A stretch of 64,000 nt of DNA from JAJPIG01 sp035531675. GTDB taxonomy: Bacteria; Desulfobacterota; Binatia; Binatales; Binataceae. Below the pieces are notes generated by a model, which was given only the letters and a program-made list of their open reading frames with translations, did not search any database and was not told where the DNA came from. A program made the position numbers and the translations under genes. Within the stretch, counting starts at the first letter, position 1; each line of letters starts with the position of its first letter. The stretch is from NCBI GenBank assembly GCA_035531675.1, contig DATKSL010000002.1:1-64000 (forward strand), written 5' to 3'. This document shows, in pieces, positions 46,114-55,434 of this stretch.

Positions 46114-47118
46114 ATGCTGATACTGGGTATCGAATCATCGTGCGACGACGCCGCGTGCGCGGTGCTCGAGACCGAGCGCGCCGGCGCGGTCACGCTGCGC
46201 GCCAGCGCGGTCGCCAATCAGGACGCGATCCATCGGCGCTATGGCGGCGTGGTCCCGGAACTGGCCTCGCGCAATCATCTGGTCACCATCCTGCCGGTGA
46301 TCGAGGACGCGCTCGAGGCGGCGGGCTGCGGGCTCCGCGAGATCGACGGTATCGCGGTGACGCGCGGACCCGGGCTGGTCGGCTCGCTGCTGGTCGGTCT
46401 GATGTGCGCCAAGGGGCTCGCGCAAAGCCTCGCGATCCCGATGGTCGGGGTAAACCATCTCGAAGGTCATCTGCTCGCTCCGCTGCTCGAAAATCGACTC
46501 GCGATGCCCTACCTCGCGCTGGTCGTTTCCGGCGGTCACACCGCGCTGTTCGTGGTCGAGGATTTCGGGCGCTACCGCGAGCTCGGCCATACCCGCGACG
46601 ACGCCGCTGGCGAGGCCTTCGACAAGGTGGCGAAGCTGATGGGGCTGGGCTATCCGGGCGGCCGCGTGATCGACGAACTGGCGCAGCGCGGCGACCGCCA
46701 GCGCTTGCGGCTGCCGCGCGCGCGGCTGCGCGGCGCGCCACTCGACTTCAGCTTCAGCGGTATCAAGACCGCGATCGCGATGTTCCTCGCCTCGCCGGCG
46801 CAGGCCGGTGTGCGCGCCGAGGATCTCGCCGCCAGCTTCCAGGAGGCGGTGGTCGACATGCTGATCCGGCCGACGCTCGCCGCCGCGCAGGGCCTCGCTA
46901 CCGACACTATCGTCATCACCGGCGGTGTGGCGGCGAACTCGCGGCTGCGCGCCAAACTTACCGCCAGCGCCGCCGCCGAGGGGCTCCGGGTAGTCGCCCC
47001 GTCATTCAAATTCTGCACCGACAACGCCGCCATGATCGCGCTGGCGGGCAGCTATCGGCTGTTGCGCGGCGAGCGCGATCCGCTCGACCTCGACGCCGAG
47101 GCCAATCTCGCGCTTTGA
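46114..47118 (+). CDS. tsaD: tRNA N6-adenosine threonylcarbamoyltransferase
   Basis: TsaD transfers the threonylcarbamoyl group to A37 of ANN-reading tRNAs. The 334-residue ASKHA-fold protein has GIESSCDDAACAVLE, the metal-binding histidines in VGVNHLEGHLLAP, VSGGHTALFVVEDFG and ITGGVAANSRLRAKL. The ATG follows directly after the stop of the TPR gene. It begins a compact housekeeping run. Confidence 0.95.
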   Translation: MLILGIESSCDDAACAVLETERAGAVTLRASAVANQDAIHRRYGGVVPELASRNHLVTILPVIEDALEAAGCGLREIDGIAVTRGPGLVGSLLVGLMCAKGLAQSLAIPMVGVNHLEGHLLAPLLENRLAMPYLALVVSGGHTALFVVEDFGRYRELGHTRDDAAGEAFDKVAKLMGLGYPGGRVIDELAQRGDRQRLRLPRARLRGAPLDFSFSGIKTAIAMFLASPAQAGVRAEDLAASFQEAVVDMLIRPTLAAAQGLATDTIVITGGVAANSRLRAKLTASAAAEGLRVVAPSFKFCTDNAAMIALAGSYRLLRGERDPLDLDAEANLAL

Positions 47119-47204
47119 GCAACCGCCGCCGAGCCATCCCAGCCGGCGGCGCGCCGCCGGCTGCCGATCCGCTCCACGACCTGGAACATCCGGCGGCGGC
47201 GCTG

Positions 47205-48020
47205 ATGGCGGCGCGGGTCCGGCCGGCGAAATCGCGCGGCCAGAATTTCCTGGTGCAGGCGCGAGTCGCGGATCGGATTGTCGCAGCCGCCGCGCTCGAG
47301 CCCGCCGACGAAGCCGTCGAAATCGGCCCCGGCCTCGGCATCCTGAGCGAGCGCATCGCTGGCCGGGTGCGCAAGTTCACGATGGTCGAGCTGGATCGCA
47401 ACCTTGCCGAGGCGCTGCGGCGACGCTTCGCCGGCGACCCGCAAACCCAGGTGATATGCGCCGACTTCCTCACGCTCGACCTGACCGCGCTGGTCGATCG
47501 TCCGCCGGTCAAGCTGGTCGGCAATCTGCCCTTCAACGCCGCCGCCGCGATTCTGCACCGCCTGTGCGATTTTCGTGAGCTCGTAGCGCGGATGGTCCTG
47601 ATGTTCCAGCGCGAGGTCGGCGAGCGGATTCGCGCGCCCCGGGGCAGCCGTGAGCGCTCGGCGCTGAGCGTCTTCACCGCGCTTTACTGGGAAGTCGAGG
47701 ATCACTTCCGGGTGCTGGCCGGCAGTTTCCATCCGCGGCCCAAGGTCGACAGCGAGGTGATCGTCTTTCGCCCGCGCCCGGCGCTGCCGTTCGATCGATC
47801 CGAGGAGGGCGCGGTGCTCGAAACGGTGCGCGCGGCGTTCTCCGCTCCGCGCAAGGCGCTTCGCAATCCGCTCGCCCATCGCCTCGGCCTGCCGGCGCCG
47901 GCGGTGGCCGCGGCGCTCACCGCGATCGACGTCGATCCGACGGCCCGCGCCGCGGCGCTCGAGGTCGACGACTTCGTGCGCATCGCACGGGCTCTTGTCG
48001 TGCGCCGCGCGAAGCCCTAG
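47205..48020 (+). CDS. rsmA: 16S rRNA dimethyladenosine transferase
   Basis: RsmA (KsgA) dimethylates A1518 and A1519 of 16S rRNA. From the ATG at 47205 the 271-residue protein starts MAARVRPAKSRGQNFLVQ, close to the family PKKSLGQNFL. SAM motif I is EIGPGLGILSERIAG. The catalytic NLPY motif reads NLPF (LVGNLPFNAAAAIL), a conservative change. A TTG at 47115 overlapping the tsaD stop would add 30 residues and couple translation, as seen in the previous gene pair; I prefer the ATG on family length. Confidence 0.9.
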   Translation: MAARVRPAKSRGQNFLVQARVADRIVAAAALEPADEAVEIGPGLGILSERIAGRVRKFTMVELDRNLAEALRRRFAGDPQTQVICADFLTLDLTALVDRPPVKLVGNLPFNAAAAILHRLCDFRELVARMVLMFQREVGERIRAPRGSRERSALSVFTALYWEVEDHFRVLAGSFHPRPKVDSEVIVFRPRPALPFDRSEEGAVLETVRAAFSAPRKALRNPLAHRLGLPAPAVAAALTAIDVDPTARAAALEVDDFVRIARALVVRRAKP

Positions 48021-48035
48021 GCTCCAAGGCGCCGC

Positions 48036-48863
48036 ATGCCTGAACTGCCCGAGGTCGAATCGCTCAAGAACTCGCTCGCCCCGCTGCTGGCCGGGCGCAC
48101 GATCGTCCGCGCCACGATCGCCGAGCCGCGTCTGCGCCGCCGTCTGGCGCACGACTTCGGCGCGCGGATGGCCGGCCGGCGCATCGAGCACCTCGCCCGC
48201 CGCGCCAAGTATCTGCTGATGGCGCTGAGCGGCGACGAGGTGCTGCTGATCCATCTCGGCATGAGCGGCAGCCTGACCTATCGCGACCAGAGCTTCGTGA
48301 CCGACTCGCTCGACCCGGCCCACGACCATGTCGCCTTCGAGCTCGACGACCGCAACCGCCTGGTTTTCAATGATCCGCGCCGCTTCGGCCTGATGAAGCT
48401 GGTGAGCGCCGCCAAACTCGCGGCGAGCGCCGAACTGAAGGCGCTGGGACCGGAGCCGACCGGTCCGGAGTTCAACGTCGATTACCTGCACGGCAAGGCG
48501 CGCGGGCGGCGGGTCGCGGTCAAGAACCTGCTGATGGACCAGCGGATCGTTGCCGGGGTCGGAAATATCTACGCCTCGGAGATCCTGTTCCGCGCCGGGG
48601 TGCGGCCCAGCCGTCGCGCCGGGCGGCTGCGGCGCGCCGAAATCGAGCTGATCGTGCGCTGCACGCCGGCGGTGCTGCGCGAGGCGATCGGCAGCGGCGG
48701 CACCACCTTCAACGACTACCTCGACGGGCGCGGACGCGAGGGCGCCTTCCGGCCGCAGGTTTACGATCGCGCGGGGCAGCCGTGTCCGCGCTGCACCACG
48801 CCGCTGCGGCAAATCGTCATCGGCCAGCGCTCGAGCTTCTTTTGCCCGGCCTGTCAAAAATGA
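48036..48863 (+). CDS. mutM: formamidopyrimidine-DNA glycosylase
   Basis: Fpg/MutM excises 8-oxoguanine and ring-opened purines and nicks the abasic site. The 275-residue protein begins with the catalytic MPELPEVES (Pro1 nucleophile after Met removal, Glu2). It has the H2TH region DQRIVAGVGNIYASEILFRA and a C-terminal zinc finger CPRC...CPAC (CPRCTTPLRQIVIG then FFCPACQK). All catalytic parts are intact. Confidence 0.95.
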   Translation: MPELPEVESLKNSLAPLLAGRTIVRATIAEPRLRRRLAHDFGARMAGRRIEHLARRAKYLLMALSGDEVLLIHLGMSGSLTYRDQSFVTDSLDPAHDHVAFELDDRNRLVFNDPRRFGLMKLVSAAKLAASAELKALGPEPTGPEFNVDYLHGKARGRRVAVKNLLMDQRIVAGVGNIYASEILFRAGVRPSRRAGRLRRAEIELIVRCTPAVLREAIGSGGTTFNDYLDGRGREGAFRPQVYDRAGQPCPRCTTPLRQIVIGQRSSFFCPACQK

Positions 48864-48932
48864 TCGCGCGGCGTACCACGCCCTTGCGATCGCGCGCCCA
48901 CCCCATCAAGCTCTGACCGGCGGAGCCGTTCG

Positions 48933-49472
48933 ATGAGATGTGTGCAGTGTGGAAACGAGATGGCGCAGGGCGCGGTGTTCTGCTCGCGATGCGGCGCGCG
49001 ACTGTCCGCCGCGCGGCCGGCCGCGCAACGCGAATTCGCGCTGCTCAGGGTATGGCCGTCGTGGTGGGAATTCAGGGGACCGATTATCCTGGCGCTCGCC
49101 GCGCTCGGCGTCGGCGTCTACCTGCTGTTCACCAACCGGCAGGCCTGGGGCGCGGTGCCGGTGCTGTGGATGCTGGGCTTCCTGATCTTCGTATTGACCG
49201 CGATTGTGCGTCGCCGGACTAGCTGGAGCCTGACCTCCGAGCGGCTGATCGAACGGCGCGGGTTGCTCGCCAGCCGCGAGCGCCATATGGAACTGGCCGA
49301 TATCCGATCGGTCGAAATCGACCGCCGGGCATCGCAGAAGCTGCTCGGGCTCGGCGACGTGATCGTCGCTTCGGCGGCCAGCGCGGAATTTTCGATCCGG
49401 CTGATCGGCGTCGCCGATCCCCATGCGATCGCCGAGAAAATCCGCCAGGCCCGGCTCAAGCGGCTGGCCTGA
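48933..49472 (+). CDS. zinc-ribbon, two-TM, bacterial PH-domain protein
   Basis: The 179-residue protein starts with a zinc ribbon (MRCVQCGNEMAQGAVFCSRC). Two membrane segments span about residues 48-68 and 76-92. A bPH2 (YdbT-like) domain follows (TSERLIERRGLLASRERHME; DIRSVEIDRRASQKLLGLGD). It ends near the membrane with a basic helix. Such proteins are of unknown function. The zinc ribbon plus bPH2 combination suggests a membrane sensor or assembly factor; that is speculative. It is 70 bases after mutM and 67 bases before the prepilin peptidase. Confidence 0.78.
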   Translation: MRCVQCGNEMAQGAVFCSRCGARLSAARPAAQREFALLRVWPSWWEFRGPIILALAALGVGVYLLFTNRQAWGAVPVLWMLGFLIFVLTAIVRRRTSWSLTSERLIERRGLLASRERHMELADIRSVEIDRRASQKLLGLGDVIVASAASAEFSIRLIGVADPHAIAEKIRQARLKRLA

Positions 49473-49538
49473 ACGGGGGCGATAGACCTGCGCCGGGCGC
49501 ACGGTTAAGCTGGCGGCGCAGGCGGAGGTGAGGCGGCG

Positions 49539-50369
49539 ATGATCGAGATACCGCGCGAACTGGGTGGGCTTATCGCCTTCGTGTTTGGCGCGGCGATCGG
49601 CAGCTTCGTCAACCTGGTCGCCTACCGCCTGCCGCGCGAGCTCTCGATCGTGCGGCCAAGGTCGTTCTGTCCCCGCTGCCAGCGGCCGATCCCGTGGTGG
49701 GCGAACGTTCCGATTCTGGCCTATATCTTCCTGCGCGGGCGCTGCCTGATGTGCGGCGCGGCGATCCCGTTGCGCTACCTCCTGACGGAGCTGGCGCTGG
49801 CCGCCATCGCCGCCTACCTGTACTTGAATTTCCCGCTGCCCGACGCGATCGCGCGCTTCGTGTTTTGCGCCGCGCTGTTTATCGTCGCGCTGATCGATTA
49901 CGACTGGCGCCTGATTCCCAACCTGATCACCTTCCCCGGCATCCCGATCGGCTTCGTCTTCGCAGCGTTGGCGATGCCCGAGATCGGCTGGAAAAAGTCG
50001 CTTCTCGGTATCGCGCTTGGCGGCGGCGCGCTGTTCATCACCGGCGAGGCCTACCGCCTGGTGCGCGGGCGCGAAGGGGTCGGGATGGGCGACGTCTGGC
50101 TGCTCGGCATGACCGGCGCGTTCCTGGGCTGGGCAGGCGTGCTGTTCACGCTGTTCTTCGGTTCTATCCTGGGCAGCGTGGGCGGCCTGGCGGTCGCGCT
50201 GGGCGGCGTGAAGCTGCCAGTGCCGGTGGCGGAGCCGGGCGACGAGCCGCAGCAGCAGGACAGCTCGATTCTGCGCACCGAAGTTCCGTTCGGTCCGTTC
50301 CTCGCGCTGGCGGCGGGAATTTTTGCGCTCTTTCAGCCCGCGCTCATCCATTGGTATCTTTCCCATTGA
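49539..50369 (+). CDS. pilD: prepilin peptidase / leader N-methyltransferase
   Basis: This aspartic membrane peptidase cleaves type IV prepilin or type II pseudopilin leaders and methylates the new N-terminus. The 276-residue protein has GSFVNLVAYRLPRE, the two zinc CxxC pairs (FCPRCQRP and RCLMCGAAIP), the first catalytic Asp in ALIDYDWRLIPN and the second in GVGMGDVWLLG. The bifunctional zinc-bearing N-terminus is complete. No pilin genes are in the window. Confidence 0.92.
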   Translation: MIEIPRELGGLIAFVFGAAIGSFVNLVAYRLPRELSIVRPRSFCPRCQRPIPWWANVPILAYIFLRGRCLMCGAAIPLRYLLTELALAAIAAYLYLNFPLPDAIARFVFCAALFIVALIDYDWRLIPNLITFPGIPIGFVFAALAMPEIGWKKSLLGIALGGGALFITGEAYRLVRGREGVGMGDVWLLGMTGAFLGWAGVLFTLFFGSILGSVGGLAVALGGVKLPVPVAEPGDEPQQQDSSILRTEVPFGPFLALAAGIFALFQPALIHWYLSH

Positions 50370-51019
50370 TGGGCGCAGGGGTTTTTATCACGCTCGAAGG
50401 CGTCGAGGGCTCGGGCAAGACCAGTCAGGCCAGCCTGCTCGCCGAGTCATTGCGCGCGGCGGGCCGCCGCGTGACCGTCACCCATGAACCCGGCGGCACC
50501 CGAGCCGGCCAGGCGATTCGGGCGATCTTCCTCGACCCGGCGGTCTCGCTCGAGCTCGCGGCCGAGTTGCTGCTGGTGCTCGCCGACCGCGCCCAGCACG
50601 TGCGCGAAAAGCTCAAGCCCGCGCTGGCAGCGGGCGAGATCGTGATTTCCGATCGCTATGCCGATTCGACCGTCGCCTACCAGGGTTATGCGCGCGGCTT
50701 CGATCTCGATTTTCTGCGCAATCTGAACCGGCTCGTCATCGATGGCACGATGCCCGACCTGACGATCGTGCTCGATTGCCAGGTGCCGACCGGCCTAGCC
50801 CGCATCAAGCGCCGCATGAGCCGCGGCGCGGCGCGCCGGCCCGACCGCTTCGAGGGTGAGGATGCCGAGTTCCACGCCCGCGTGCGCGAGGGCTTTCTCG
50901 CCATCGCACGCGCCGAGCCGGAGCGTGTGGCGGTGGTCGATTCCGAACAGCCGATGGAGACGGTGCGCGCGGAAATCCGCCAGCTCGTCGAGCGGCTGCT
51001 GGAACGTCGATGCCCCTAG
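50369..51019 (+). CDS. tmk: thymidylate kinase
   Basis: Tmk phosphorylates dTMP to dTDP. The 216-residue protein has the P-loop ITLEGVEGSGKTSQ, the DR(Y/H) motif DRYADSTVAYQG and a basic lid (MSRGAARRPDRFEGEDAEF). It overlaps the peptidase stop by one base (TGATG) and the holB start by ten, so the three are coupled. Confidence 0.95.
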   Translation: MGAGVFITLEGVEGSGKTSQASLLAESLRAAGRRVTVTHEPGGTRAGQAIRAIFLDPAVSLELAAELLLVLADRAQHVREKLKPALAAGEIVISDRYADSTVAYQGYARGFDLDFLRNLNRLVIDGTMPDLTIVLDCQVPTGLARIKRRMSRGAARRPDRFEGEDAEFHARVREGFLAIARAEPERVAVVDSEQPMETVRAEIRQLVERLLERRCP

Positions 51020-52095
51020 ACGGCCTGCGCGGCCATCGCGAACTCTACGCGCGCCTGCTCGCCGAGCTGCACAGCCGCCCGGCGCACGCCTACCTCTTCG
51101 CCGGACCGGGCGGGGTCGGCAAGGCGCTGCTGGCCGAGGCGCTGGTCCATAGCCTGTTGTGCGAGCGGACGCGTGACGCCGGCTTCTGTTGCCGTCCCGA
51201 TCGATGCCCGGTGCGCGAGGCGGCCCGTGCGTCCACCAGTCGCGGCGCGGCGCCGGCCGCACGCTGCGAGTGCTGCGCGGGATGCGTCCAGGTGGCAACC
51301 GGAGTCCATCCCGACTTCATCCGGATCGGGCGCGCCGCGGGACGCACCGAGGTTTCGATCGAGCAAGTGCGCAACCTGATCGCGCGGCTGGGAACACGGC
51401 CGGCGCGGGCACCGATGCGGGCGGCGATTATCGACGACGGCGAAACGCTAAACCTCCCGGCCCAGAACGCGCTGCTGAAGACCCTCGAGGAGCCGCCGGG
51501 CTTCACGATTATCTTTTTGATCGCGCACAGCGAGCGCGCCCTGCTCGAGACCGTGCGATCGCGCCTGCGGATGGTGCGCTTCCCGGCACTCGCAGCGGCG
51601 GAAATTGCCGCGATCCTGATCGAACGGCTGCAGCTCGAGCCCGAGCGCGCCCAGGCGCTGGCGTTGCTGGCCCGCGGCAGCGCGGCGCACGGCTTTGCAC
51701 TGGCCGCAGGCAGCGCGCCGCCGATGGCCGAGTTGCTGGGGGCGCTCGAGCGCGCGGCGACGATCGATTTCGCCGCGGCTCAGGCGCTGGCGCAGGATTT
51801 CTTCGCCAGCCGCGCCGAGGCGCTGGGTAATTTCGAACTAATCGCCCGGCTGCTCGAGGAAATGCTATGCTGCAAGCTGCTCGGCGCGCAGTATGCGGAG
51901 GATCGTCCTGCCGCCGGCGCCGAGAATATGCGCGCGATGGCCGGACTGGTTGATCGGCTCGAGCTGGCCGCCATTCTGACCGCCCTGGAAGGCGCGGTAC
52001 GCGCCGCCACCGCGGTCGAAGCGATGGCGAATCCGCGGCTCCAGGCGGAAAGCTGGTGGATGGAGGTCGCGCGGGCAGCACGGGGGGAAGCGTGA
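51010..52095 (+). CDS. holB: DNA polymerase III delta-prime subunit
   Basis: HolB is part of the clamp-loader complex. The 361-residue protein has a P-loop-like FAGPGGVGKALLAEAL (Ala instead of Ser/Thr after Lys, as delta-prime often has a degenerate site). A zinc-binding region follows and is enlarged and cysteine-rich (FCCRPDRCPVREAARAST, then ARCECCAGCVQ). The AAA+ motif QNALLKTLEEPPG and sensor SRLRMVRFPAL are present. It is followed by ricT with a GTGA overlap. Confidence 0.88.
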   Translation: MPLDGLRGHRELYARLLAELHSRPAHAYLFAGPGGVGKALLAEALVHSLLCERTRDAGFCCRPDRCPVREAARASTSRGAAPAARCECCAGCVQVATGVHPDFIRIGRAAGRTEVSIEQVRNLIARLGTRPARAPMRAAIIDDGETLNLPAQNALLKTLEEPPGFTIIFLIAHSERALLETVRSRLRMVRFPALAAAEIAAILIERLQLEPERAQALALLARGSAAHGFALAAGSAPPMAELLGALERAATIDFAAAQALAQDFFASRAEALGNFELIARLLEEMLCCKLLGAQYAEDRPAAGAENMRAMAGLVDRLELAAILTALEGAVRAATAVEAMANPRLQAESWWMEVARAARGEA

Positions 52096-52943
52096 ATCAG
52101 GATATCGATCCTTTCGACAATGACGGCGACGAGCTGCCGAGAATCGTCGGCATAAGTCTGCAGTCGGTCGGCCATATCGAAAATTTTCTGGCCGGCGATC
52201 TCGCGCTCAAACGCGGCGACCGCGTGCTGGTCGAGAGCGAGGCCGGGACGCGCGTGGGTACGGTCGAGATCGAGCCGCATGAACCGGCCCGGACGCTCAA
52301 CCTGGCCGTCCTCAAGACGGTGACGCGGCCGGCCAACGATGACGACTTCCAGGTCGAGTCCGACAACCTGGCGCGCGAGGCCTACGCACGGCGGCTGGCG
52401 GTCGAGAAGATTCGCGATCGCGGCGTGCCGATGAAGCTGGTCAACGTCGATTATTCGTTCGAGGGCCGCAAGGCGACCTTCTATTTCACCGCCGAAGACC
52501 GCGTCGACTTCCGCAACCTGGTGCGCGATCTCGCCAACCAGCTCAACGTCCGGGTCGAGATGAAACAGATCCGCGCGCGCGACGAGACCAAGGTCACCGG
52601 CGCGGTCGGCCCGTGCGGGCGCGAGCTGTGCTGCTCGTCATGGCTGCGGGATTTCGAGGCGGTCACGGTCAAGATGGCGCGCGAGCAGGGGCTGGCGCTC
52701 AATCCCTCGCGGCTGGCCGGGATGTGCGGGCGGCTCAAGTGCTGCCTGCGCTACGAGTACGGCACTTACGTCGAGCTCAAGCGCAACCTGCCGGGCCTCG
52801 GCAAGCGCGTGCAATCGGTCAAGGGCGACGGCAAGGTGCTGCGCCAGAATATCCTCAAGCAGACCGTCACGCTGCAGCTCGAAGGCGAAGGCGGCGTGGT
52901 CGAGGCGACCCTGGAAGATCTGGTCGATCAGCGCGCCCATTGA
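52092..52943 (+). CDS. ricT: RicT/PSP1-family iron-sulfur regulatory protein
   Basis: This is a PSP1-domain protein (YaaT in Bacillus), part of the RicTFY complex linked to RNA processing there. From the GTG at 52092 it has 283 residues. The PSP1 core contains KLVNVDYSFEGRKATFYFTA and the cysteine pair set GPCGRELCCSSWLRDF and GMCGRLKCCLRYEYGTY. The order tmk-holB-ricT-metG-tatD is widely conserved. RicA and RicF are not seen here, so the role may differ from Bacillus. Confidence 0.9.
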   Translation: MNQDIDPFDNDGDELPRIVGISLQSVGHIENFLAGDLALKRGDRVLVESEAGTRVGTVEIEPHEPARTLNLAVLKTVTRPANDDDFQVESDNLAREAYARRLAVEKIRDRGVPMKLVNVDYSFEGRKATFYFTAEDRVDFRNLVRDLANQLNVRVEMKQIRARDETKVTGAVGPCGRELCCSSWLRDFEAVTVKMAREQGLALNPSRLAGMCGRLKCCLRYEYGTYVELKRNLPGLGKRVQSVKGDGKVLRQNILKQTVTLQLEGEGGVVEATLEDLVDQRAH

Positions 52944-52991
52944 CGCCCCCGGGCTCGCCGGATCGCTGCGCCGGGCGGATAACGTTCGCCG

Positions 52992-54554
52992 ATGTCTGAA
53001 CCGATTCATATCACCACCGCGATTTTTTACTGCAACGGCACGCCGCATGTCGGCAGCGCCTACGAAGCGCTCGCGGCCGACGTCTTCGCCCGCTATCAGC
53101 GCCATCGGCGCGGCGCCGATCGAGTCAGCTTTTTAAGCGGGACCGACGAGCACGGCGACAAGATTCGGCGCGCCGCGCAGGCCGAAGGACTCGCGCCCAA
53201 GGCCTACACCGACAAGATGAGCGCGCTGTTTCGCGAAGCCTGGGCAGGCCTCAACGTCAGCGTCGACTACTTCGTCCGCACTACCGACCCCGAGCACGAG
53301 AAATTCGTCCAGCAGATGCTGCTCGAGAGCAAGCGACGCGGCAATATCGAGCTGCGCGACTACGAGGGGCTCTACTGCGTCGGCTGCGAGCGCTTCTATA
53401 CCGAAAAGGAACTGAGCGACGGAAAGCTTTGTCCGACGCACAACACGCAGGTCGAATCGATAAGCGAGAGCAACTACTTCCTCAAGATCGAACAATATCG
53501 CGAGCAGGTCCGCCGCCACGTCCTCGCGCATCCCGATTTCATCCGCCCCGAGCGCTACCGCAACGAGGCGCTCAACATGCTGGCCGAGCCGATCTCGGAC
53601 CTCTGCATCTCGCGCCCCAAGTCGCGCCTGGAATGGGGTATCGAGCTGCCGTTCGACGATCGCTACGTCACCTATGTCTGGTACGACGCGTTCTGGGCCT
53701 ATGTCAGCGAGCCGGCGCGCCAACTTGGGTTCGAGCGTTTCAAGCGCGAGATCTGGCCGCACACTGAACATTTCATCGGCAAGGACATCCTCAAAACCCA
53801 CATCGTCTATTGGCCGGCGATGCTGCTGGCGGCCGGTTTCAGCGAGGACGAGCTGTTCAAGCATCTCAACGTCCACGGCTGGATGAACTTCGGCGGCGCG
53901 CGGATGTCGAAAAGCTCGGGCAACGTGCGCGACCCGGTCTCCTACGAGCGCGCTTTCGGCGCCGACGTGCTGCGCTACTTCGTGATGCGCGAGGTGGTCT
54001 ACGGACTCGACGGCGACTTCTCCGAGGAGCGCCTGGTCGAACGCTACAACGCCGACCTCGCCAACGATCTCGGCAACCTGGTGAGCCGTGTGCTCGCGAT
54101 GGCGCAGCGCTATCTGAAGGGCGAGGTCACGGTGGCGGCGGGCGTAGATCATGATCAGGAACAGGACCGGATCCTGATTACGGCCATCGCCGGTTTTGGT
54201 CCGACGGTCGATGCGCACGTCGATCAGCTTGCGTTCCATCGCGCGCTTGAAGCCATCTGGGGCGCGCTCGACGTCGCCAACAAGTACGTCGCGGCAACTG
54301 CGCCGTTTACGCTGGCGCGCGATCCCGCCAACCTGCCGCGGGTCGCAAAGATCATCGCCAACCTGCTCGAGAGTCTCAGGGTCGTAACCTACGTGCTCGA
54401 ACCGTTCATGCCGGTGACGGCGCGGCGGATGGCCGAGATGATGAACCTCGATGACGAGCTGCTGCGCAAGCCGTTCGGCGCAGGCTTGCAGCCCGGCCAT
54501 CGCGTGAACCCGCCGGTCGCGCTGTTCCCGCGCATCGAGAAGACTGCGAAGTGA
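52992..54554 (+). CDS. metG: methionyl-tRNA synthetase
   Basis: This class I synthetase of 520 residues charges tRNA-Met. The HIGH motif is divergent, HVGS at residues 19-22 (YCNGTPHVGSAYEALAAD). The zinc-binding knuckle is YCVGCERFYTEKEL with LCPTH. The KMSKS loop reads RMSKSSGN. The anticodon-binding helical domain is complete. It lacks the C-terminal EMAP/Trbp-like tRNA-binding extension, so it is the short form. Confidence 0.95.
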   Translation: MSEPIHITTAIFYCNGTPHVGSAYEALAADVFARYQRHRRGADRVSFLSGTDEHGDKIRRAAQAEGLAPKAYTDKMSALFREAWAGLNVSVDYFVRTTDPEHEKFVQQMLLESKRRGNIELRDYEGLYCVGCERFYTEKELSDGKLCPTHNTQVESISESNYFLKIEQYREQVRRHVLAHPDFIRPERYRNEALNMLAEPISDLCISRPKSRLEWGIELPFDDRYVTYVWYDAFWAYVSEPARQLGFERFKREIWPHTEHFIGKDILKTHIVYWPAMLLAAGFSEDELFKHLNVHGWMNFGGARMSKSSGNVRDPVSYERAFGADVLRYFVMREVVYGLDGDFSEERLVERYNADLANDLGNLVSRVLAMAQRYLKGEVTVAAGVDHDQEQDRILITAIAGFGPTVDAHVDQLAFHRALEAIWGALDVANKYVAATAPFTLARDPANLPRVAKIIANLLESLRVVTYVLEPFMPVTARRMAEMMNLDDELLRKPFGAGLQPGHRVNPPVALFPRIEKTAK

Positions 54555-54582
54555 TTCCGCCGGCGTACGCCGGCTTCTCACG

Positions 54583-55368
54583 ATGGCGAACCTCTGCGAT
54601 AGCCACTGTCATCTGGCCGATGAGCGTATCCATGCCGACCTCGCGGGCGTGCTCGAGCGCGCCGCCGCGGCCGGCGTCGGACCGATCGTCGCGGTCGGCG
54701 CGATCGGCACTATCGAGACCGATCGGCTGACGGTCGAAATCGCCGCGCATCACGCGGGCGTCCACGCCGCGATTGGGGTTCATCCGCACGACGCCGCCGA
54801 CTGCGATGAGTCGCGTCTCGACGAGCTTCGCGCGCTGGCCCGCTCGGCGAAGGTCGTTGCGATCGGCGAGAGCGGGCTGGATTTTCATTATATGCGCGCG
54901 CCGGCCGAGGCCCAGGAACAGGCGCTGCGGCGCCATCTCGAACTCGCCGCGGAACTGGGGCTGCCGATCGTGATTCACTGCCGCGACGCCGAGCGGCGGC
55001 TGCTCGAAATCGTGCGCGAGGTCGGGATGCCGGCGGCCGGCGGCGTAATCCACTGCTTCACCGGCGACGCGGCGGCCGCGCGCGAGTTCCTCGCCCTCGG
55101 CTTCCACATCTCGTTCTCCGGCATCGTGACGTTCAAGAACGCCGCGCCGCTGCGCGCGGTGGTGCCGCTGGTCCCCGACGATCGCCTGATGGTCGAGACC
55201 GACGCCCCCTATCTCGCGCCCGAACCGTATCGCGGGCGCAGCAACGAACCCGCCTATCTGCCACGCACGCTCGAAGTGGTGGCCGGACTGCGCCATCAGG
55301 AGCCGGCGGCGCTCGCCGCGATCGTAAGCGCCAACAGCGCGCGACTGTTCAGACTGCCGCTCGTCTGA
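54583..55368 (+). CDS. tatD: TatD-family metal-dependent deoxyribonuclease
   Basis: The 261-residue amidohydrolase-fold protein has the metal ligands in DSHCHLADERI, GIGESGLDFHY-like IGESGLDFHYMRAP, LPIVIHCRDAERRLLE and GVIHCFTGDA, and the final Asp in MVETDAPYLAPEPYRGR. TatD proteins are 3'-5' exonucleases in DNA repair. It ends the conserved run that started with tmk. Confidence 0.94.
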   Translation: MANLCDSHCHLADERIHADLAGVLERAAAAGVGPIVAVGAIGTIETDRLTVEIAAHHAGVHAAIGVHPHDAADCDESRLDELRALARSAKVVAIGESGLDFHYMRAPAEAQEQALRRHLELAAELGLPIVIHCRDAERRLLEIVREVGMPAAGGVIHCFTGDAAAAREFLALGFHISFSGIVTFKNAAPLRAVVPLVPDDRLMVETDAPYLAPEPYRGRSNEPAYLPRTLEVVAGLRHQEPAALAAIVSANSARLFRLPLV

Positions 55369-55434
55369 CTCCGCGGCCCTTCGCCGCAACCGGGCCATTT
55401 CACATTCGGGGTGGCTGTGGGGTTATAAGGTTCG

